Shown piece by piece: positions 6,372 through 14,618 of a stretch of 18,449 bases of DNA. Numbering within the stretch: the first letter of the stretch is position 1; each line of letters starts with the position of its first letter. Source of the stretch: CAYXZQ01 sp964469935 (lineage in GTDB: Archaea; Nanobdellota; Nanobdellia; Woesearchaeales; DSVV01). The position numbers and the translations under genes are program-made. The DNA is taken from assembly GCA_964469935.1 (NCBI GenBank), contig CAYXZQ010000037.1, forward strand, positions 1-18,449, given 5' to 3'. The notes beneath the pieces are model-generated. The model worked only from the letters and a program-made list of their open reading frames with translations. It ran no database searches and had not been told where the DNA came from.

Positions 6372-9300
6372 ATGGGTAAAAAGACAGTCGTTTTGATAGT
6401 CGTACTTGTAGCAGCCGTATTCTTCCTCTACCCAAAGAATATTCACAGGGAATATCCCGGAAACATGTACATCTGCAACTGCCTGGGCCCCCTGTCCGGA
6501 GATTCCTGCCTGGGCGTCCCTCTCGACTGTAGCTCGATAAACACATCCTCCGGGGAGAAGCCTGTCCAGGCTGTCCAGAAGAGGCAGGGCGTCGACATCA
6601 TATTCCTGCTTGACAAGTCCATGTCAATGTCAGGCAGAAGGCTTGACGAGGCGAAAAGCGCGGCAGACGACCTCATAGGGAAAATGGCTGACCAGGACAG
6701 AATGGCGATTGCCGTATTTGACACCAATTCCATGCTCCTGCAGGATTTCACTGACGACATGCAGAGGCTCAAGGGCATCGTGGGAAGGATAAGGGCATCA
6801 GGCGACACATTCTATGCACCGGCTCTCAAGATGGCCAAGAGCATCAGCCAGGGCGCAAGGCCCGAAGCTGTAAAGAAGATAATTTTTTTGAGCGACGGAG
6901 AGCCCGCTTCTGCCGAGAACCTGCATGATGTCTACGACCAGGTGTACAGCCTGACTGACCAGGACATCTGCCTTTACACCATCGGATACGGCAACGACGT
7001 CAAGGAAGGGAACAAGGCAGAGGAGATACTCAAGAACATGGCTGAGATCTCGAGTGAGAGGGCGGGCTGTGGGAAATATTACAGGTCGCTTGACGACTGG
7101 TATGAGCTGAGCGACATATTCAATGACATATACAGGGACAAGATAGACCAGGACCTGAAGATCACAATAGACCAACCAAGAAGCAGAGTCTACAACTCGA
7201 TGGAGGTGCCCTTCAGCATGTCCACGAATGTGCCTGCTGTCTGCAGCTACAGCCTTGATGGTGGGCCTGAAGAGATACTGTTCCAGGAAAATTTCACACT
7301 CGAGGCTGAGCCTGGCAAGAACACCCTCCACATCGTGTGCAGCAAGTCCCAGGGCTTCGAGCAGAAGAAGAGCATGGACATCGAATTCTTCGTATCTGCA
7401 GGCATCAGGTCATATTTCCAGAGGAGGAAATTGACTCCTTCCCAGAACGTTCCTGCCTTGAGCGACGAACAGGTTGAGTTCCTCTTCGACGACATAATAA
7501 AGGACCAGGAGCTCGACATCACCAAGAGGATGAGTAAGTCAGGCTCAGGGACCCTTGTCTACGTGCTTGTCAGGAACACGAAGCCGGTGGCATTGCACAA
7601 TGTAAGGGTCCAGCAGATGATACCCCAGTCTATATCATCGTCGATTGAGGATTTCTCCAGCAATTACACATACCAACTCACCGATATCCAGCCGATTACG
7701 CTCTCATTCGGCATCGATGAGATAGGGCCTGACCAGGTCGTCTCGCTCAGCTATTTCATAAAGAAGAGTCTTGACAGCGACGCGCTTAACTCAATCAAGA
7801 CAAAGGTGACATACGACCAGATAACTAGAAGCGACATAAAAGACGTGATATCTGCCCAGAACAGGACAAGGGACCTTTTCTACATTAAGAGCAGGACAAG
7901 CACTTCAGATTCCGGCACCGACGGGATATTCAGCCTCACACCGAAGCAGGATGTAAAGAACATCAAGATCTACCTCAAGATCCCGAAATGCATGGCCTAT
8001 AGCCTCAACAAGATCTATTTCAAGGACAGGAACTACGAGATCATCTCAGACGACCCCATGGTGCTCTGGCAGCTCGCCGACTCAGGGGACGGCTTCGACA
8101 TTGAGTATCACACTGACCAGGAGCTTGAAGAGGATTGCGAAAAGCAGATATCCATAGTGACAATAGGCCAGCCAGTCCAGGGGCAGGGACAGGAAGCCGG
8201 CAAGTCCCGGTTCCCGATAACAATCATATTCCCTATGCTGATACTGCCCCTCATATTCATTGTCTTCGTCAACATGAAGCTCCTCAGCAAGGGGATCTCC
8301 GAGACCAGGAAAAAGTACATCAGGGCGCTGATATTCGTCCTGCTTATCGTGTTCAGCGTCATCTTCTTCTATCCCAAGGACAGGTACAGGGACGACAGGT
8401 TCTGCGAGTGCTTCGGGGTCGCTAACCAGAAGCAGTGCTACGGCCTCTCCTTCTCCTGCAGCGTCCCGCGGTCCCTCGTCGAGACCCAGACCCAGAAAGG
8501 GCCGGAGTGCATAGTTGACACCTGCAAGCAGGTCAGCGACTACATAAGCCTCAACCCATTCCAGAAGTCCGAGCCGGGCGTCGACCTCCTCATCATGCTT
8601 GACCGCTCTAAATCCATGGGAGAGAACGACAAGATGCAGCAGGCTAAGGCATCCCTGATAAATTTGGTCAACAAGGTCGGCGCGGACACGAGGATATCCA
8701 TCATAAAGTTCGACAACGCCTCGCAGCTCGTCCAGAATTTCACGTCAGAGAAGCCACCTGTGATTTCGAGCATCAACAGCATAACCCCGGGGCTTTCGAC
8801 CATGTACATTCCCGCGCTCGTGACCGCCCACCAGAACTTCCTCAAGAACGGAAACAGGCAGAGCCAGTGGAGGCTGTTCTTCGTGAGCGACGGGGCGCCC
8901 GCAGACCCCGGCAAGCCTGAATCAATATTCAACAAGGTCAGGGAGATGGCCCAGGACGACATCTGCATAAACACGCTCGGGTTCGGCTCAGAGATCACCC
9001 CTGGAAGCGAGGCTGAGTACATTCTCAAGGAGATGGCAAGCATATCGTACGAGACCACCGGCTGCGGGGCCTATTATTATTCCCCCAGAGAGATGACCAA
9101 CCTCTCCCTCACCCTCGGCAGGATGTACGACGAGTCCGTGACAGCGATGCCCAAGCTCGACATGGAGCTCAAGATGGACAGCATGAAGCTCACGGCATAC
9201 GAGAATTTTCTTGTCCAAGGCAAGCTCTATTCCGAGATGAATGGGCTTGAGATACCTGGAAGGTTCCAGCTCGGCGCACAGCAGTACTGCAGCCCTCCTG

Positions 9301-10913
9301 CTGACGTGAGGCTCGTTCTCAGGAACGATCCCGGCAATGAGACATACTACAGCCTGTTCTTTGACCCGGCAGACAGCCAGTACAAGCTTGACAGGAAGAT
9401 CCCTGCGGGAAAATACAAGGCATACATCAGCGCATACATACGGGATTCGGCAGGTGATTCCTGTGACATATACAACACCCTTTACATCGGAGACCTTGAC
9501 ATAGAGGCCACGACAGGATTTGACCAGTGCCAGACAAACGACTGCAACGAGATAAACAGGTACCTGTTCTCGAACACCAGCAAGAGGAGCGTCATGGTCT
9601 TCATTACAGACTACGCCTATGTCCCCCAGAACCTGACTGTTACGAGCGGTACGACAGTCCTCTGGAAGAACATCGGCAAGAAGGCCCATACTGTCACCAG
9701 TGGCAGGGACTCGTTCGATGGCAGCTTCCACAGCACGGTGCTGTATCCGGGCCAGACCTTCAACTACACATTCAAGGGCGATGAGCCCACTGAATATTTC
9801 GACAATCTTTCCACCGAGCTCAGAGGAGGACTCGTAATGAACAGGACCAGGAACTACACCATAGGGAATTTCAGCCTCGAGTACAAGAAGAACATCGACC
9901 TCTCGATCCTTATCGACCGCTCAGGCAGCATGATGGGCCAGAAGCTCGACAATGTGAAGGAGGCTGCAAAGCACCTGGTGGGCATAATCTATCCGGGAGA
10001 CAGGATATCCGTCCTCAAGTTCTCTGAAGATGCCAGCATTGCGACGCCCTTCACAGCCGACCGCTCGCTCCTATTAAGCGCAATCGACAACATTCATTCA
10101 GGCGGCTCCACACTTTACGTTCCGGCATTCCAGAAGGCAAAGGAGAACTACGACAGGACAAAAAATAGCAATTCAGGAAAGGTGATAATCTTCCTCAGCG
10201 ACGGCGAGCCTTGGGACAGGGGAAGCCCGTATTCAATATACGACCAGGTCGGAAAGCTGATTGACAAGGGCATCTGCATCTACGCGATAGGTTACGGGGA
10301 CGAGGTCTACCCGGGCAGCAGGTCAGAGGAGATTCTCAAGCACATAGTGCAGATGTCAGAGGACTCGACCAAATGCGGAAATTACGTATACAGCCCGTCA
10401 AATGAGATACGGCTCTCCAAGATATTCGGCTCAATATACCTCGATGCTGTAGGGGAGATAAAGGCCCTCAAGGTCGAGGCAAGGCTCTCGAAACAGGCTT
10501 TCTACGACAATGGATCTGTAGATCTATTTGTCAAGGTGAGGTCAGGAATGAACAACAACTACCTTCCGGGCTACATCGACGGCCCGGACACTCAGTGCGG
10601 CCCGCCTGCGCTCGTGACCGTTAGTGCAAGAAACAGCCGGGGCAAGGTCGTGCGGGCTTTCGAGACCCAGTATCAGGGCGAGACGACGGGATATTACGCC
10701 AAGATAAGCGGGATTGACCCAGGAAAGTACACCCTTGACATAGACGCAGAGTCGGTCTGCAGTAACGGCGACAGCTGCTATCTGCAGGGAGAGAACACCG
10801 TTAGCATAACCGTGCTATCTAGCAAAAGCTACGTCCTGACACCACTTTTCATCATGTTCTTGGCCCTGCTCCTCTTCACTGCCATCTACATCCTCTGGAA
10901 GCTGAGGTCCTGA
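6372..10913 (+). CDS. Giant membrane-anchored surface protein with three VWA domains and a cupredoxin-like domain
   Basis: 1513 residues from ATG 6372. Order: TM1 (about 5-20); four-Cys motif C35-x-C37-x8-C46-x6-C53; VWA1 (about 73-255, MIDAS D81-S83-S85, T146, D175); beta-rich region (260-600); TM2 (about 614-634); short basic loop; TM3 (about 650-667); second four-Cys motif (C678, C680, C689, C696) with identical spacing; VWA2 (737-920, D744-S746-S748, T810, D840); beta-sandwich (930-1045); cupredoxin-like domain (1074-1157); VWA3 (1175-1358, D1182-S1184-S1186, T1247, D1277); beta-sandwich (1365-1482); TM4 (about 1488-1508). Basic residues inside fit both VWA blocks lying outside the cell, as do many N-x-S/T sequons. 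VWA domains with intact metal sites bind ligands, often proteins. A role in adhesion or surface contact is inference. Confidence 0.9.
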   Translation: MGKKTVVLIVVLVAAVFFLYPKNIHREYPGNMYICNCLGPLSGDSCLGVPLDCSSINTSSGEKPVQAVQKRQGVDIIFLLDKSMSMSGRRLDEAKSAADDLIGKMADQDRMAIAVFDTNSMLLQDFTDDMQRLKGIVGRIRASGDTFYAPALKMAKSISQGARPEAVKKIIFLSDGEPASAENLHDVYDQVYSLTDQDICLYTIGYGNDVKEGNKAEEILKNMAEISSERAGCGKYYRSLDDWYELSDIFNDIYRDKIDQDLKITIDQPRSRVYNSMEVPFSMSTNVPAVCSYSLDGGPEEILFQENFTLEAEPGKNTLHIVCSKSQGFEQKKSMDIEFFVSAGIRSYFQRRKLTPSQNVPALSDEQVEFLFDDIIKDQELDITKRMSKSGSGTLVYVLVRNTKPVALHNVRVQQMIPQSISSSIEDFSSNYTYQLTDIQPITLSFGIDEIGPDQVVSLSYFIKKSLDSDALNSIKTKVTYDQITRSDIKDVISAQNRTRDLFYIKSRTSTSDSGTDGIFSLTPKQDVKNIKIYLKIPKCMAYSLNKIYFKDRNYEIISDDPMVLWQLADSGDGFDIEYHTDQELEEDCEKQISIVTIGQPVQGQGQEAGKSRFPITIIFPMLILPLIFIVFVNMKLLSKGISETRKKYIRALIFVLLIVFSVIFFYPKDRYRDDRFCECFGVANQKQCYGLSFSCSVPRSLVETQTQKGPECIVDTCKQVSDYISLNPFQKSEPGVDLLIMLDRSKSMGENDKMQQAKASLINLVNKVGADTRISIIKFDNASQLVQNFTSEKPPVISSINSITPGLSTMYIPALVTAHQNFLKNGNRQSQWRLFFVSDGAPADPGKPESIFNKVREMAQDDICINTLGFGSEITPGSEAEYILKEMASISYETTGCGAYYYSPREMTNLSLTLGRMYDESVTAMPKLDMELKMDSMKLTAYENFLVQGKLYSEMNGLEIPGRFQLGAQQYCSPPADVRLVLRNDPGNETYYSLFFDPADSQYKLDRKIPAGKYKAYISAYIRDSAGDSCDIYNTLYIGDLDIEATTGFDQCQTNDCNEINRYLFSNTSKRSVMVFITDYAYVPQNLTVTSGTTVLWKNIGKKAHTVTSGRDSFDGSFHSTVLYPGQTFNYTFKGDEPTEYFDNLSTELRGGLVMNRTRNYTIGNFSLEYKKNIDLSILIDRSGSMMGQKLDNVKEAAKHLVGIIYPGDRISVLKFSEDASIATPFTADRSLLLSAIDNIHSGGSTLYVPAFQKAKENYDRTKNSNSGKVIIFLSDGEPWDRGSPYSIYDQVGKLIDKGICIYAIGYGDEVYPGSRSEEILKHIVQMSEDSTKCGNYVYSPSNEIRLSKIFGSIYLDAVGEIKALKVEARLSKQAFYDNGSVDLFVKVRSGMNNNYLPGYIDGPDTQCGPPALVTVSARNSRGKVVRAFETQYQGETTGYYAKISGIDPGKYTLDIDAESVCSNGDSCYLQGENTVSITVLSSKSYVLTPLFIMFLALLLFTAIYILWKLRS

Positions 10914-10920
10914 TGCAAAA

Positions 10921-10930
10921 AAAATAAAAG
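10921..10930 (+). promoter_or_regulatory. A-rich TATA element of the truncated helicase gene
   Basis: AAAATAAAAG is centred about 25 nt before the ATG at 10952, predicting a leaderless transcript. It is weaker than the other promoters of the window, so read-through from the VWA gene, which ends at 10913, is also possible. Confidence 0.45.
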
Positions 10931-10951
10931 CTCCCAAAGATACCCCACTTC

Positions 10952-11620
10952 ATGGAACTGAAGAGCATCAAGAAATCACTCAACCCGAAACTCTTCGAAG
11001 CCCTGGACAAGGATGTGAAAATCCTCCGGCCGGCGCAGGAGAAGGCTGTCAAGAAAGGACTTCTGGAAGGCAGAAGCCTGCTTGTCTGCACACCGACAGC
11101 CTCGGGCAAGACCCTTATTGCTGAGCTTGCGGCATTGAACTCCATCCTTGACAGGAAGGGCAGAGCTGTCTATATAGTCCCCCTGCGGGCGCTCGCACGG
11201 GAGAAATACATCGAGTTCAGCAAAAGGTACAGCATGGTCGATGTCGGGCTCTCCATAGGCGATGTGGACGAGAAGGGGCCGGGGAGGTTCGACCTGCTGG
11301 TGACCACGAGCGAGAAGCTCGACTCGCTTATCAGGCACCGCTCTTCATGGCTCAGGGAAGTCAGGGTCGTCGTGGTTGACGAGATACACCTCCTCAACGA
11401 CCATTCGAGAGGGCCTACGCTTGAGATCCTCATAACGATACTCAGAAGGATGCTCAGGGACGTTCAGATAATCGGACTGTCAGCGACCATAGGCAACCCA
11501 AAAGAGCTTTCTGATTGGCTAGACGCTGAGCTTGTCGTGGACGACTGGAGGCCTGTAAGGCTCAGGCAGGGCGTATACCTTGAAGGCGGGATAGAATTCT
11601 CTGATGAAAAGAAAAAATAA
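10952..11620 (+). CDS. Truncated Hel308/Ski2-type helicase, first RecA lobe only
   Basis: 222 residues, against roughly 700 for full-length Hel308. Seen: Q-type motif RPAQ (26-29), Walker A TPTASGKT (47-54), motif Ia PLRALAREK (77-85), Ib TTSEKLDS (118-125), DEIH box (143-146), motif III SAT (177-179), then the conserved lead-in to the second lobe, RPVRLRQGVYLEGGIEFSD. The frame then meets KKK and TAA inside an A-tract. The second RecA lobe, winged helix, ratchet and HLH domains are absent, and the downstream plus strand is the antisense of another gene, so no simple frameshift restores them. Hel308 is a 3'-5' DNA helicase acting at stalled forks. On its own this lobe could bind ATP but should not unwind DNA. 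It may be a remnant of rearrangement, half of a split gene, or an assembly junction. Confidence 0.8.
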   Translation: MELKSIKKSLNPKLFEALDKDVKILRPAQEKAVKKGLLEGRSLLVCTPTASGKTLIAELAALNSILDRKGRAVYIVPLRALAREKYIEFSKRYSMVDVGLSIGDVDEKGPGRFDLLVTTSEKLDSLIRHRSSWLREVRVVVVDEIHLLNDHSRGPTLEILITILRRMLRDVQIIGLSATIGNPKELSDWLDAELVVDDWRPVRLRQGVYLEGGIEFSDEKKK

Positions 11621-11626
11621 AAAAAA
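11607..11626 (-). terminator. T-tract terminator of the DUF5684-like gene
   Basis: On the minus strand, 8-18 nt past the stop at 11634, comes a run of eight T, one A, six T, one C and four T. Archaeal RNA polymerase terminates at such T-tracts. The same bases read on the plus strand form the last Lys codons and the stop of the truncated helicase. Confidence 0.6.
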
Positions 11627-11633
11627 TTTCAAG

Positions 11634-12068
11634 TTACCTGTCTGCCCAGGCTACAAGACCGAGGACTACCAGGTTGCCGATCGCTGCAATCCAGTTTATG
11701 AACGGGATTATCCCTGCAATCGGGATGAGGGCAAGCCACCCAGGGTATTTCCTCTTCTCGTAGATCCTCCATGTCGCGATTATGGCCAGCACGAAAATTG
11801 CGATCCAGCCGAGTACAGGCACCAATATGAGGAAAATCCACGCCCAGTGGAAACCCCCTGCCTGCAGAATTCCCGCGACATTCGCTATCGGGATCCATGC
11901 GATCCACGGGTACTTGTACTCAATCTTCCTAAAGATGGTCATCCAGACAATCGATGTATATATGTACAGTACGATGACTGACACGAGGAATATTGCGAAA
12001 AACGCCGCAATGAAAGCCATGAATCCCCCGGCACCGAGCATGGTTGCCATACTTTCATAACCTGCCAT
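11634..12068 (-). CDS. DUF5684-like small integral membrane protein
   Basis: 144 residues, four hydrophobic segments at about 16-44, 55-70, 74-99 and 110-141, with no signal cleavage site and no catalytic residues. It contains an internal repeat: IFRKIEYKYPWIAWIPIA (45-62) matches IYEKRKYPGWLALIPIA (102-118), each a basic loop with K-Y-P followed by W and IPIA. This is the hallmark of the DUF5684 group of prokaryotic membrane proteins, whose function is unknown. It has the strongest ribosome binding site in the window, GGAGGTGA, four bases before the ATG. That contrasts with the leaderless genes around it and suggests high or independently controlled translation. The family call rests on memory of the pattern. 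Confidence 0.75.
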   Translation of the reverse strand: MAGYESMATMLGAGGFMAFIAAFFAIFLVSVIVLYIYTSIVWMTIFRKIEYKYPWIAWIPIANVAGILQAGGFHWAWIFLILVPVLGWIAIFVLAIIATWRIYEKRKYPGWLALIPIAGIIPFINWIAAIGNLVVLGLVAWADR

Positions 12069-12072
12069 AAAA

Positions 12073-12080
12073 TCACCTCC
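12073..12080 (-). promoter_or_regulatory. Full-length Shine-Dalgarno sequence
   Basis: The minus strand reads GGAGGTGA followed by TTTT and ATG. This is a near-perfect complement to the 16S 3' end and it fixes the start of the DUF5684-like gene at 12068. Confidence 0.85.
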
Positions 12081-12110
12081 CCCTATGATTTAATTGAGAT
12101 AAAGAGCGTG

Positions 12111-12125
12111 AGTATTTAAATATTT
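12111..12125 (-). promoter_or_regulatory. TATA promoter of the DUF5684-like gene
   Basis: The minus strand reads AAATATTTAAATACT. The expected start near 12090 leaves a leader of about 20 nt, enough to hold the Shine-Dalgarno sequence. The box begins just past the stop of the upstream gene (12130). Confidence 0.65.
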
Positions 12126-12129
12126 GGAA

Positions 12130-12492
12130 TCAGTAATGAGGATTGTTTTGGATTCTTTCCTTGACATAGTCGTGCAGCATGCCGCAGAGGCCGTTTGACT
12201 CGATATATTCAAGCATCACCCTGCCCATATCCGCAAGCAATTCCAGGCCCTGTACTTTTCCGGCCTCAAAGTACTCGATGGGATTGTCTATCTTGTCAAG
12301 CAATGTAATATATGTGTTTACAAGAATCTTGTTGAATTTGTCATTGCCCACAGCAGGGTTCTGCGACAGGTCAGATACATCTTTTATCATATAGTAGTCA
12401 TGCTTCAGTATCTGGCCATTGACATGGGACAGGATCACCGTGAGTTCAGACAGGTCTTTCGCTTCTGGGTCAGTTCTTGCTCTGCGTTCCAC
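12130..12492 (-). CDS. Hypothetical small helical protein
   Basis: 120 residues from GTG 12492. It is predicted to be mostly alpha-helical and cytoplasmic, with no membrane segment, Cys pair or enzyme motif. Features are a charged start (ERRARTDPEAKDLSEL), a middle with HDYYMIKDVSDL, and a C-terminal helix GLELLADMGRVMLEYIESNGLCGMLHDYVKERI. The promoter at 12518-12533 predicts transcription from about 12498, so the GTG start is near-leaderless. An ATG at 12499 is in another frame and meets a stop after 19 codons. I recognise no family. It lies between the DUF5684-like gene and ftsY but has its own promoter. Confidence 0.65.
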   Translation of the reverse strand: MERRARTDPEAKDLSELTVILSHVNGQILKHDYYMIKDVSDLSQNPAVGNDKFNKILVNTYITLLDKIDNPIEYFEAGKVQGLELLADMGRVMLEYIESNGLCGMLHDYVKERIQNNPHY

Positions 12493-12517
12493 CTTATCAT
12501 ACAGGTGTATGCAACAG

Positions 12518-12533
12518 AATATATAAACATTTC
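12518..12533 (-). promoter_or_regulatory. BRE/TATA promoter of the hypothetical helical protein gene
   Basis: The minus strand reads GAAATGTTTATATATT. The TATA centre is about 32 nt before the GTG at 12492. Confidence 0.65.
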
Positions 12534-12554
12534 TTTTTTGGATTAAATTATGTC

Positions 12555-14210
12555 TTATGCAAGGCCGAGATTCTTTATGATTATCTCCCTGTCGAACTCC
12601 TGGAGAGAGTCGTAGTCCTGGCCCGTTCCAAGATAGAGTATGGGCTTCTTCGTGACATATGAAACTGAGATAGCGGCCCCTCCTTTGTCATCTACATCCG
12701 CCTTTGATAGTATGATGCCGTCGATGCCGACAGCCTCATTGAACTTCGTGGCCTGGACAATGCAGTCATTTCCTGTTATCGACTCACCCACGAATATCTT
12801 GAGGTCGGGGCTAGCGACCCTTCCCATCTTCTTCATCTCCTCCATGAGGTTGGTGTTGGAGTGCTGCCTGCCTGCAGTATCTACGAGGACGACGTCTATG
12901 TCCTTAGATTTCGCGTATTTGATCGCATCGAACGCGACAGCCGCAGGGTCTGAGCCGTAGTCGTGCTTGATGAGCTTTGTGCCGAGCCTCTTTGCGTGCT
13001 CCTCGAGCTGCTGAATTGCCGCTGCCCTGAAGGTGTCTGCCGCAGCTATGACGCATGTCTTCTTGTTCTTCTGGAGCATGTTTGCCATCTTTGCGATTGT
13101 CGTGGTCTTTCCCACGCCGTTGACGCCCACGAAGAGTATTACATAGGGCTTCTTCTTCCCTATCTCGTCGAGAAGCGATATTTTTTCTGCGTCGAAAAGG
13201 GACTCTATGGACCTTGTGAGGGACTCGATTATCACGTCCTGGGTCTTGCCGAACCTCACCTTCCTGTCCACAAGCTCCTGGCGCAGGTCCTCCTTTATCT
13301 TCTCAATGACATCGACCGCCACATTATTCTCGAGCAGCACTATCTCGAGCTCCCAGAAGAGGTCGTTGAACTTGGATTCCGATATGGATTTCTTGGTCAC
13401 AGAGTCTGTGACTTTCTTCAGGAGGCCCTTCTTCGGTTCAGGAGGCCCGGGTTTTTTCTGCTCCTCCTGCTTTGCCTCGGGAACGGGCTTCCTTTCTTTT
13501 TGGGTTTTTTCCTCGGGTTTTTCCTCTCTGTGAGTCACCCTGTCCCTTATCCTTGCAAAGAGCCCTTTCTTATCAGTCGCCGGCTCTGCATTCTTCCCTG
13601 GAACAGGCTCATCTGCGCTCTGTTCCTCTGGCTGGGGCTTTTCCTCGGGCTTTTCAGCCTCGACAGGCCTTTTTTCAGGCTTTTTTGGCTCCTCTGCAGG
13701 CTTCTTCTCTTCATAGAGCTCATCCTCTGCATTCTCTTCCACTGCAGGTTTCTCCTCTTCGGCGGGTGCCTCTTCTTCAGCCTTATCTTCCTTCTCCCCT
13801 GCCTCTGTTTCAGCCTTCTCTTCTTTCTTCGGCTCTTCTTCTCCCTTTTTTTCAGATTCCGCCTGTTTTCCCTCTGTCTCAGGCTCATATTCTTCAGCAG
13901 GCTTTTTTCCAGGCTCTTCTGGCTCCTTTTCAGCTCTTCCTTCTTCCTCTGGTTCCAGTTCTGGCTTATCTTCCTCCTCAGGAGCCTCTTCTTTTCCCTC
14001 TGCTTCTGCAGGCTTCTGCCCTTCCTCTGGCTCTCCCCCAGCCTTCTCCTCTGGAGTCTCTTCTGCCTTTTCAAAAACTTCCTTTGCAGGCTCCTCCCTT
14101 ATCTCTTCCTTTAAGTCTTCAGGCTTCGCATCCTCGCTCTCCTTGTCGACATTCTTTGAGAACCTGTCGATCGCCGACTTGAGCTTGTCCTTGAAGAACT
14201 TGAACATCAT
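12555..14210 (-). CDS. ftsY: Signal recognition particle receptor FtsY with a long acidic linker
   Basis: 551 residues; a typical archaeal FtsY is about 300-400. It docks SRP-ribosome complexes at the membrane through a GTP-dependent heterodimer with SRP54. The NG domain (about 273-551) is complete: GVNGVGKTTT with Lys368, DTFRAAA (392-398), DTAGR (444-448), the archaeal SKADVDDKGGA (502-512) in the TKxD position, and GTGQDYDSLQEF near the end. The N-terminal part begins with an amphipathic helix (MMFKFFKDKLKSAIDRF). Then come about 190 residues of Glu/Lys/Pro/Ala low complexity (about 25-213) and two similar amphipathic segments, KKGLFARIRDRVT (214-226) and KKGLLKKVTDSVT (260-272). The start overlaps the pfdA stop by 4 nt (ATGA), indicating translational coupling. 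Confidence 0.96.
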   Translation of the reverse strand: MMFKFFKDKLKSAIDRFSKNVDKESEDAKPEDLKEEIREEPAKEVFEKAEETPEEKAGGEPEEGQKPAEAEGKEEAPEEEDKPELEPEEEGRAEKEPEEPGKKPAEEYEPETEGKQAESEKKGEEEPKKEEKAETEAGEKEDKAEEEAPAEEEKPAVEENAEDELYEEKKPAEEPKKPEKRPVEAEKPEEKPQPEEQSADEPVPGKNAEPATDKKGLFARIRDRVTHREEKPEEKTQKERKPVPEAKQEEQKKPGPPEPKKGLLKKVTDSVTKKSISESKFNDLFWELEIVLLENNVAVDVIEKIKEDLRQELVDRKVRFGKTQDVIIESLTRSIESLFDAEKISLLDEIGKKKPYVILFVGVNGVGKTTTIAKMANMLQKNKKTCVIAAADTFRAAAIQQLEEHAKRLGTKLIKHDYGSDPAAVAFDAIKYAKSKDIDVVLVDTAGRQHSNTNLMEEMKKMGRVASPDLKIFVGESITGNDCIVQATKFNEAVGIDGIILSKADVDDKGGAAISVSYVTKKPILYLGTGQDYDSLQEFDREIIIKNLGLA

Positions 14211-14587
14211 CGACCCTCTGTAAGCTCTTTGAGCTCCTGCTCCAGCTTCTGGCTCTTGAGGGAGTACTCGTTGAGCTGCATCATGAGACTTCCCCTGAGA
14301 CCCTCTATCTCGTCAAGCTGCTTCTTGAGGAGCTCTTTTGTCTCCTTGATAGTCTTCGGCACGACAGCGCCTGAGCCGATGTTTATGAGAAGTTTTGCGC
14401 TGTCCTTTATGTCTGCCTTTATGAATATGCCCGAGCTTATGGGCGCGAGGATCTCAGTGCCTTTCTCGAGCTTCCCTATCTCGTCGAGGGACTGGCTTAT
14501 GTACTCGAGCTCCATTATCTTGTTGTTGAGCTCCCCGAACTGCTCTGAAATCTGCCTGAGCTGCTGCTCGTTTATCTGGAAATCCAT
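14207..14587 (-). CDS. pfdA: Prefoldin subunit alpha
   Basis: 126 residues. Prefoldin is a hexamer of two alpha and four beta subunits that holds nascent or unfolded proteins and passes them to the thermosome. Seen: N-terminal coiled-coil helix (about 5-40, ending in SQSLDEI), the beta-hairpin core characteristic of alpha subunits (EILAPISSGIFIKADI, then LLINIGSGAVVPKTI at about 67-81), and a C-terminal coiled-coil helix (82-124). It lies 31 bp behind ffh and overlaps ftsY by 4 nt, so the three form one transcription unit. No good RBS is visible before ATG 14587. The in-frame codons just upstream (NDDREHELQHKY) would extend the first helix but carry no start codon. Confidence 0.92.
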   Translation of the reverse strand: MDFQINEQQLRQISEQFGELNNKIMELEYISQSLDEIGKLEKGTEILAPISSGIFIKADIKDSAKLLINIGSGAVVPKTIKETKELLKKQLDEIEGLRGSLMMQLNEYSLKSQKLEQELKELTEGR

Positions 14588-14618
14588 GTATTTGTGCTGG
14601 AGCTCATGCTCCCTGTCA

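Noticed and set aside
12963..14114. Plus-strand open frame of 383 codons, Leu/Phe/Cys-rich and resembling a membrane protein
   Set aside because: It is the complement of the Glu/Lys-rich linker and NG domain of ftsY. Low-complexity GAA/GAG codons leave opposite and shifted frames open, including the basic frame at 13547-14074 and the plus-strand frame at 13472-14182.
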